The translations under genes were made by a program, and so were the position numbers. From Lachnospiraceae bacterium UBA3863 (GTDB taxonomy: Bacteria > Bacillota > Clostridia > Lachnospirales > Lachnospiraceae), in contig DGGX01000016.1 of NCBI GenBank assembly GCA_002392385.1, positions 911-5,952 of the forward strand: a stretch of DNA of 5,042 bases, in the 5' to 3' direction. Below, one piece after another: positions 1-4,115 of the stretch. Position 1 is the first letter of the stretch. Every line of letters begins with the position of its first letter. The notes beneath the pieces are model-generated. The model saw only the letters and a program-made list of their open reading frames with translations. It searched no databases and had not been told where the DNA came from.

Positions 1-2
1 CA

Positions 3-701
3 GCCGTCGCGGAGTCCGCTGCCGCCGCCGAAGAGTCGGCCGCTGCAGACCGGAAATACCGGCTCTCCCTCCTTGGAAGCTACCAGCTGCACAACGTGAT
101 CACAGCTCTGACCACGATCGAGGTTCTCAGGGAAAGAAACTTTGTGATCTCAGAAGATGCTGTAGTGCAGGGTCTGGCCAAGGTGCAGTGGCCCGCGCGG
201 TTTGAAGTGCTGTGCACGGAACCGCTCTTCATCCTGGACGGCGGCCACAACCCGCAGTGCGCGGAGGCACTGGCGGAGTCGCTCGGGGAATATCTGCCGG
301 CAGAATCTAAGGTTGTCTTCCTGACCGGGATCCTTGGCGACAAGGATTACATGACGATTATTGATACTCTTTCTCCTTTTGCGGCGGAATTTGTCTGCGT
401 CACCCCGGATTCGCCGCGGGCGCTGCCCGCTGACAAGCTGGCTTCCATCCTGCAGGAGAAGGGATTTGCTGCGACTTCCTGCGACAGCATTGAAGTGGGG
501 ATTACGACTGCGCTGAAGAGAGCGGCGGCAGCCGGCACAGCCGGCGCACCGGCAGTCAGCGGCGCTAACACGCCGGGCAGCGATGCACCGGCAGGCCTTG
601 CGCCGGCCCTCCCGGTCATCGCCTTCGGTTCCCTCTATATGGCCGGTGCGATCCGCAGCGCTTTTCCCCGACTTGCTAAGAAGCAGCAGCGCGTGATCTG
701 A
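3..701 (+). CDS. folC: Folylpolyglutamate synthase / dihydrofolate synthase, C-terminal part (5' end outside window)
   Basis: FolC is a cytosolic ATP-dependent ligase that adds glutamate to folates and, in many bacteria, also makes dihydrofolate from dihydropteroate. The frame is open from base 3, so the gene is truncated by the window edge; 232 residues remain. Visible family marks, numbered in this fragment, are LLGSYQLHN (about 23-31, the usual LLGxHQxxN segment), WPAR (about 63-66, normally WPGR), DGGHNP (79-84) and the GILGDKDY segment (109-116) of the C-terminal Rossmann-like domain. The family GSLY motif is near the end (FGSLYMAG). Two low-complexity stretches are odd: an Ala/Glu-rich run at residues 1-16 and an Ala/Gly/Pro-rich run at about 173-203, just before the GSLY strand. 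A start at GTG 96 is not credible because conserved sequence continues upstream. The TGA stop overlaps a 12-base repeat core shared with the following intergenic region. Confidence 0.93.
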   Translation, partial: AVAESAAAAEESAAADRKYRLSLLGSYQLHNVITALTTIEVLRERNFVISEDAVVQGLAKVQWPARFEVLCTEPLFILDGGHNPQCAEALAESLGEYLPAESKVVFLTGILGDKDYMTIIDTLSPFAAEFVCVTPDSPRALPADKLASILQEKGFAATSCDSIEVGITTALKRAAAAGTAGAPAVSGANTPGSDAPAGLAPALPVIAFGSLYMAGAIRSAFPRLAKKQQRVI

Positions 702-711
702 CCCGTCCCCC
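700..711. repeat. Bare copy of the GACCCGTCCCCC repeat core at the folC stop
   Basis: The 12 bases GACCCGTCCCCC here are identical to 906-917 and close to the GAACCGTCCCC at 858-868. The first two bases belong to the folC TGA stop codon. No flanking stem is visible, unlike the other copies, so this may be a decayed or partial element. The match is exact by reading; its origin is inference. Confidence 0.55.
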
Positions 712-741
712 AAAAAGTAGAGTTCGAAAAGTAACTTATAG

Positions 742-775
742 TATACTTGAAGAACAAGAAGGAGGACGGATGATA
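742..775 (+). promoter_or_regulatory. Orphan expression signal: possible -10, strong RBS and ATG with no gene behind
   Basis: TATACT at 742-747 resembles a -10 box, but no good -35 box is present at the right distance. AAGGAGG at 759-765 is a strong Shine-Dalgarno sequence, placed 4 bases before ATG 770 and 9 bases before ATG 775. ATG 775 opens only a 10-residue frame (775-807), and ATG 770 a 22-residue frame (770-838). Both run straight into the inverted repeat. This looks like the 5' flank of a gene that has been lost or replaced by the repeat. A true leader peptide is possible but nothing supports one. Confidence 0.35.
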
Positions 776-783
776 TGCCCACA

Positions 784-872
784 CACAGGGGACGGTTCTC
801 TGTGTGAGCCAGTAATTACGCCGCTCAGGGCCGCATAAGGGAGGGTTCTCACACAGAGAACCGTCCCCTGTG
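784..872. repeat. Inverted repeat with 25-bp perfect arms (784-808 and 848-872)
   Basis: The left arm at 784-808 and right arm at 848-872 are exact reverse complements across 25 bases, separated by 39 bases. Each arm also contains its own smaller hairpin: CACACAG (782-788) pairs with CTGTGTG (800-806), and 850-856 pairs with 868-874 with one mismatch. GGTTCTC (844-850) can alternatively pair with GAGAACC (856-862) around ACACA, and GGCCGCA (829-835) with TGCGGCC (871-877). The core AGAACCGTCCCC recurs in the next hairpin downstream. The arrangement resembles a REP-type palindromic element or a small non-autonomous transposable element; from memory, similar GGGGACGGTTC palindromes are scattered in clostridial genomes. 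No transposase is in the window. No T-run follows, so it is not a standard terminator. Confidence 0.75.
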
Positions 873-895
873 CGGCCTTGTGCAGCCTTATAAAA

Positions 896-925
896 TTTAC
901 GCAGAGACCCGTCCCCCTGCGTAAA
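896..925. repeat. Hairpin copy of the same repeat family (9-bp stem, GACCCGTCCCC loop)
   Basis: TTTACGCAG (896-904) pairs perfectly with CTGCGTAAA (917-925) around the 12-base loop AGACCCGTCCCC. Both the loop and the CAGAGA/CCTG edges match the right arm of the larger repeat at 848-872. The outer stem bases differ but still pair: CACAG/CTGTG there, CGCAG/CTGCG here. This pattern suggests a conserved stem-loop rather than a chance match. It lies 37 bases before the nitroreductase start, so if transcribed it would be in or near that gene's 5' leader. Confidence 0.6.
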
Positions 926-928
926 GTC

Positions 929-939
929 TATGATATGAT
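929..939 (+). promoter_or_regulatory. Possible -10 region upstream of the nitroreductase gene
   Basis: TATGAT occurs twice, at 929-934 and 934-939, in an AT-rich patch 24-34 bases before the ATG at 963. It fits a sigma-70-type -10 box (TATAAT) with one mismatch. No convincing TTGACA-like box lies 16-18 bases upstream; that space is occupied by the GC-rich hairpin loop. Weak evidence only. Confidence 0.25.
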
Positions 940-962
940 ATTACGGGGATGGGAATTGAGAT

Positions 963-1490
963 ATGAACGAGATCATTCAGGCAATCAAAACGCGCAGGAG
1001 CATTCGGCGGTTCAAGCCCGACATGCCTGCCCATAAGGACATTGAGCAGATCATCGAAGCCGGCCTTTACGCCCCCAGCGGCAAGGACCGGCAGGCGACG
1101 GTCATTCTTGCTGTGACGCAGAAAGAGCTGCGGGACAGGATGGCGGAGACGATGCGTGTGATCGACGGCTACGGGGAGGGGTTCGATCCCTTCTACGGCG
1201 CCCCGGTGATCCTGGTCGTCCTGACGGCCGGCAACGTCATCACCCGCGTCTATGACGGCAGCGCCGTGATGGAGAATATGCTTTTGGCCGCGCACTCACT
1301 GGGCCTGGGAAGTCTGTGGGTCCACCGCGCCAGGCAGGAATTCGAGTTACCGGAGTATAAGCAGCTCCTGCAGGATCTGGGCGTCGAGGGCGAATGGGAG
1401 GGCGTCGCGCACTGCTGCGTCGGCTACATCGACGGCGACCCGCCGGCCGCTTCGGAGAGAAAAGGCGGAAGAGTCGTCTGGGTGGAGTGA
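963..1490 (+). CDS. Nitroreductase-family FMN oxidoreductase (175 aa)
   Basis: This is a small cytosolic flavoprotein of the nitroreductase fold, which typically binds FMN as a homodimer and uses NAD(P)H to reduce quinones, flavins or nitro compounds. The natural substrate is unknown. The N-terminal RRSIRRF (residues 11-17) is the classic FMN phosphate-binding arginine/serine motif, followed by APSGKDRQ (37-44), another flavin contact. YGAPVILVV (79-87) and the helix GSAVMENMLLAAHSLGLGS (99-117) are the usual core and dimer segments. The C-terminal KGGRVVW (167-173) supplies the late FMN-contacting Arg. The length of 175 residues matches compact clostridial members, so it looks intact. An in-frame TGA at 957-959 makes ATG 963 the first possible start. 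The RBS is weak (GGGA at 951-954, 8 bases away). It lies 43 bases upstream of the LDH-like gene and may be the first gene of the same transcript. Confidence 0.9.
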   Translation: MNEIIQAIKTRRSIRRFKPDMPAHKDIEQIIEAGLYAPSGKDRQATVILAVTQKELRDRMAETMRVIDGYGEGFDPFYGAPVILVVLTAGNVITRVYDGSAVMENMLLAAHSLGLGSLWVHRARQEFELPEYKQLLQDLGVEGEWEGVAHCCVGYIDGDPPAASERKGGRVVWVE

Positions 1491-1520
1491 GAAAACAGCC
1501 GGCATCAGCCGCGCATCGTC

Positions 1521-1526
1521 GAGGAG
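1521..1526 (+). promoter_or_regulatory. Ribosome binding site of the LDH-like gene
   Basis: GAGGAG lies 7 bases before ATG 1534, a good Shine-Dalgarno placement. It supports this start even though the dehydrogenase fold begins only about 143 residues later, so the N-terminal extension is probably translated. Confidence 0.6.
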
Positions 1527-1533
1527 AGTCAGC

Positions 1534-2868
1534 ATGTTCAGGTATTACAGGATCGGAGAGGAGATCTGTCTGGCGGGACCGGGTGAGCCGGTGCCGGGAG
1601 ACTGCGCCAGTGCGGTGCCGGAAGAGGTCCGGGCGGCGGCTCGTCTTACCTGGCTCTTTTATCGCGCGCCGGGCACTTGCCGCGCCTCCTTCCTGGTGAG
1701 TGACCTCAACCAGCTCTTTCAAAAAGAAGAAAACGCCTCCTGGCTCAGCTCAAGGGAACTCAGCAGGAATGCCTCCCCGGAGGCGGCGGTCCTGGACAGG
1801 GAAGAAAATGCCGCGGAAAAAGCCATGCTGGAGGACTATCTCCATCAGGGCAGGCTCCGGGCGGTGAACGTCTGCCAGCCCGGCTGGGAGCAGGTGCTGA
1901 AAGAAGGAGCAGAAGGCAGAGACGGAGCCGCCGGCCCGGCTTTTCTCCCGGCGGGCAAGAAAAAGGTGAACATCCTGGCCATCGGCGACGTGGGTTCCAA
2001 CCTCCTGACGGGACTGCACCTCCTGGGCGGCGACTGCATCTCGGAGATCGGCATCTGCGACCTGGACGACAAGATCACCGCCCGATGGGCCTTCGAGCAG
2101 AACCAGATCGCCTATCCCTGGGACTACGATCGCCTTCCGGAGGTCCGGGCCATCCCGGCGGACCAGCTTTTTGACGCGGACGTCGTGGTCTTTGTCGCCT
2201 CCAAGGGGATTCCTCCTGTGGGGAGCGGCGTAAAGGATGTGCGGATGTACCAGTTCGAAAACAACCGAAAGATCGTCGGCATGTACGCCCGCATGGCGCG
2301 GGAAAAGGACTTCCGCGGCATGTTTTGCCAGGTGTCGGATCCGGTGGATCCGCTGGCGAAGACCTTCCTTCTGGAGAGCAACCGGGCGGAGGACGGAACC
2401 CTCGACTGGAAGGGCGTCCGCCCCGAACAGGTCCAGGGCTTCGGGCTCGGCGTCATGAATGCCAGGGCTGCCTATTACGCGAAAAGAGATCCGCGCTTTG
2501 AGAAGTTCCTGACGGAGGGACGGTCCTTCGGCCCCCACGGCCAGGAGCTGGTGATCGCGGACTCCATTGATAACTACGACGACGTCCTGTCCAGGGAACT
2601 GACGCAGAAGGTCGTGACCGCCAATATGGAGATGCGGGCGCTGGGCTTTAAGCCCTTTGTCGCACCGGCCTTCTCCTCCGGAGCCCTGTCCATCCTTCTG
2701 ATGCTCCGGGGCGAGTGGCACTGCGGCTCCGTCTACCTGGGCGGCGCCTTCATGGGCGTGAAGAACCGGTATGCGCCGAACGGATTGGAGACGGAAGTCC
2801 TGCCGCTGCCGGACCCGCTCTACGCGCGGATCCGCGAAGCGGAGGAAGTCCTGAAAGGAATATGCTGA
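1534..2868 (+). CDS. Atypical L-lactate/malate dehydrogenase-fold protein with N-terminal extension (444 aa)
   Basis: Residues from about 144 to the end follow the LDH/MDH layout: nucleotide-binding turn VNILAIGDVGSN (145-156), acidic end of the second strand CDLDD (175-179, suggests NAD), DADVVVFVASKG (214-225), VSDPVD (267-272, usual form NPVD), MNAR (308-311, usual form LDSAR), GPHG (333-336, the GEHG active-site histidine) and the C-terminal VYLGGAFMGV sheet. By eye, the substrate Arg (R311) and the His (H335) are kept. The relay Asp is Met308 or Asn309, the mobile-loop Arg is absent near 231-234, NPVD has become DPVD, and the first glycine of GxGxxG is Ala149. Family members are usually about 310-330 residues; here some 143 residues of unrecognised sequence precede the fold, without a signal peptide or membrane segment. 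It is probably a cytosolic oxidoreductase, or a divergent member with a changed reaction; the substrate is unknown. Its stop overlaps the next gene by one base. Confidence 0.85.
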   Translation: MFRYYRIGEEICLAGPGEPVPGDCASAVPEEVRAAARLTWLFYRAPGTCRASFLVSDLNQLFQKEENASWLSSRELSRNASPEAAVLDREENAAEKAMLEDYLHQGRLRAVNVCQPGWEQVLKEGAEGRDGAAGPAFLPAGKKKVNILAIGDVGSNLLTGLHLLGGDCISEIGICDLDDKITARWAFEQNQIAYPWDYDRLPEVRAIPADQLFDADVVVFVASKGIPPVGSGVKDVRMYQFENNRKIVGMYARMAREKDFRGMFCQVSDPVDPLAKTFLLESNRAEDGTLDWKGVRPEQVQGFGLGVMNARAAYYAKRDPRFEKFLTEGRSFGPHGQELVIADSIDNYDDVLSRELTQKVVTANMEMRALGFKPFVAPAFSSGALSILLMLRGEWHCGSVYLGGAFMGVKNRYAPNGLETEVLPLPDPLYARIREAEEVLKGIC

Positions 2869-2870
2869 TG
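2856..2870 (+). promoter_or_regulatory. Stop-start overlap TGATG with internal RBS (translational coupling)
   Basis: The LDH-like gene stops with TGA at 2866-2868, and the A is also the first base of ATG 2868-2870. AGGA at 2856-2859 is 8 bases before this ATG, but only 2 bases before the alternative in-frame ATG at 2862. The spacing therefore favours 2868. The arrangement is typical of coupled translation of two proteins needed together. Confidence 0.65.
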
Positions 2871-4001
2871 AGAGATCCACAGCGGGTGGCGGTGGTGTGC
2901 CCCCGGGAAGGGCCGGGGGATATAAGCGGAAGACTTGCGGAGGTGCTGCGGGAGGCCCTTGAGGGGACGGAGCCTGTCTTCCTCACGACCGCGGAGGAGG
3001 CGGGGAACTACTTCCGGGAGGCACAAAACGACTTCCGGGAAGCGCAAACTGCCGGAGAACACCCGGCAGTCCATTTCCATCCTGTCCTCTTCGTGATCGC
3101 ACTCGGCAAGACCGGTGTGAACCTGGAATACATGCGCCTGCTGCGGCTCCTCCGGGAGGAGCAGACGCTTCTGGACGGCTATGCCGGCGGAGTGATCACG
3201 GACGGGGAGAGCGAGCTCTACACGAAGGCCGTCTCGAGGGAGCTGGTCTTCGCGGCGAACCAGGCGGGATGTGCATTTATAGGCAGACCGCTGGTGGAAG
3301 GGACAGGGACCCTGTCCAACTTCTTCGTGACTGCCCAGATCCTGGACACAGACGAGGAGATCGCCTACCGCCGCAGCGCGGCGGATCTGGTGCAGCGGCT
3401 CTTCGCGTTCTGTAGCGAGGAGAGGAAACCGAAGCGTAAGATCCTGGTGCTGCACGCCTCCATCCGCAGGACGTCCAACACGCTGGCTGTATGGGATAAG
3501 GCTGAGGAGTACCTGCGGGACGATTTCGAGATAAGGACACTCAGCCTGCAGAACGGCACGCTCTACGACTGCGCCGGCTGTCCCTACCACACCTGCCTCC
3601 ACTTCGGGGAGCAGGGGAGCTGCTTCTACGGCGGGATCATGGCTGAGGAGGTGTATCCGGCCGTCCGGGAAGCGGATGCGCTGGTGATGCTGTGCGCCAA
3701 CTACAACGACGCGCTGGCCGCCAATCTGACTGCCTTCATCAACCGCCTGACGGCCCTGTTCCGGCAGGTGCGGTTCTATGACAAGGCGCTTTTCGCCGTC
3801 GTTGTCTCGGGCTATTCCGGCGGGGACATCGTGGCGGAGCAGCTGATCGCGGCACTGAATATGAATAAATCTTTCTGGCTGCCGCCCCGCTTTGCCATTC
3901 TGGAGACGGCCAATAACGCGGGGCAGGCCATGACGCTTCCCGGGATCGGGGAGAGGATCCGCAGCTTCGCGGAGAACATCCGCAGGACACTCACGGAATA
4001 A
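2868..4001 (+). CDS. Two-domain flavodoxin-like NAD(P)H:FMN oxidoreductase with four-cysteine motif (377 aa)
   Basis: The C-terminal half (from about 190) looks like an NADPH-dependent FMN reductase or iron-sulfur flavoprotein domain. KILVLHASIRRTSNT (191-205) is the strand plus SxRxxSNT flavin-phosphate loop. ADALVMLCANYNDALAANLTAFINR (269-293) matches the family's second flavin-binding region and the following helix. Between them are Cys235, Cys238, Cys243 and Cys252 (CX2CX4CX8C), close to but wider than the iron-sulfur flavoprotein motif, so a 4Fe-4S cluster or another metal/redox site is possible. Residues 1-185 form a domain I do not recognise; it has alternating strand-helix character and distinctive segments (GGVITDGESELYTKAVSREL, 107-126; GRPLVEGTGTLSNF, 139-152). 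It contains a tandem NYFREAQ/NDFREAQ duplication (47-60). The 2868 start is chosen over 2862 on RBS spacing, and over 2715 because that would overlap the LDH-like gene by 154 bases. Probably cytosolic; the electron acceptor is unknown. Confidence 0.82.
   Translation: MRDPQRVAVVCPREGPGDISGRLAEVLREALEGTEPVFLTTAEEAGNYFREAQNDFREAQTAGEHPAVHFHPVLFVIALGKTGVNLEYMRLLRLLREEQTLLDGYAGGVITDGESELYTKAVSRELVFAANQAGCAFIGRPLVEGTGTLSNFFVTAQILDTDEEIAYRRSAADLVQRLFAFCSEERKPKRKILVLHASIRRTSNTLAVWDKAEEYLRDDFEIRTLSLQNGTLYDCAGCPYHTCLHFGEQGSCFYGGIMAEEVYPAVREADALVMLCANYNDALAANLTAFINRLTALFRQVRFYDKALFAVVVSGYSGGDIVAEQLIAALNMNKSFWLPPRFAILETANNAGQAMTLPGIGERIRSFAENIRRTLTE
3006..3047 (+). repeat. In-frame 21-bp tandem duplication (NYFREAQ / NDFREAQ)
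   Basis: Units 3006-3026 and 3027-3047 match at 18 of 21 bases. They encode NYFREAQ followed by NDFREAQ. Two of the three differences are synonymous (GAG/GAA and GCA/GCG) and one changes Tyr to Asp. The repeat lies in a hydrophilic, probably surface-exposed stretch of the flavoprotein's N-terminal domain, between helix 1 and the next strand. Confidence 0.8.
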
Positions 4002-4056
4002 CACAGCCCCACGACGCTGACGAAATAACACATCCGCCGGACACTTTCATAAGTAC
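3976..4056 (+). repeat. Degenerate 27-bp tandem repeat (three units) spanning the flavoprotein stop codon
   Basis: Units are 3976-4002, 4003-4029 and 4030-4056. Unit 1 matches unit 2 at 21 of 27 bases and unit 3 at 20 of 27. As 27 is nine codons, the frame is kept: the real tail NIRRTLTE-stop is followed by HSPTTLTK-stop and HIRRTLS-stop, with in-frame TAA codons at 3999, 4026 and 4050. The remaining 59 bases before the next gene (4057-4115) hold only that gene's RBS; I see no convincing promoter or terminator there. Confidence 0.75.
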
Positions 4057-4100
4057 ATCACGGTATCGCACATGGAAACATATCCACCTGTATTCAGAAA

Positions 4101-4104
4101 GGAG
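4101..4104 (+). promoter_or_regulatory. Ribosome binding site of the D-2-hydroxyacid dehydrogenase gene
   Basis: AAAGGAG at 4098-4104 contains the GGAG core, 11 bases before ATG 4116. The spacing is slightly long but the match is good, and the protein family begins right at this ATG. Confidence 0.6.
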
Positions 4105-4115
4105 AAGAACTGATC

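Noticed and set aside
784..872. Rho-independent terminator for folC
   Set aside because: The stem is long and perfect, but no T-run follows either the 25-bp repeat or the 896-925 hairpin, and the 39-base loop is atypical.
700..917. Target-site duplication made by the identical 12-mers at 700-711 and 906-917
   Set aside because: The 12-mer is also the loop core of the repeat family, so the identity is better explained as copies of the repeat than as an insertion footprint.
784..925. CRISPR array
   Set aside because: The copies are palindromic and unevenly spaced, there are too few of them, the spacers are not uniform, and no cas gene is present.
1394..1699. Plus-strand open frame bridging the nitroreductase and LDH-like genes
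   Set aside because: It is Arg/Ser-rich, out of frame with both real genes, and lacks any family resemblance.
2715..2867. Upstream extension of the flavoprotein gene inside the LDH-like gene
   Set aside because: The translated stretch is Arg/Pro/Gly-rich and overlaps the conserved LDH C-terminus. The RBS and TGATG overlap point to the start at 2868.
2820..4031. Long minus-strand open frame opposite the flavoprotein gene (and similar ones opposite 150-782, 1750-2880 and 4047-4979)
   Set aside because: These have low-complexity, basic or His/Arg/Val-rich translations with no recognisable motifs. They exactly oppose well-supported genes with GC-rich third positions, which creates open antisense frames.
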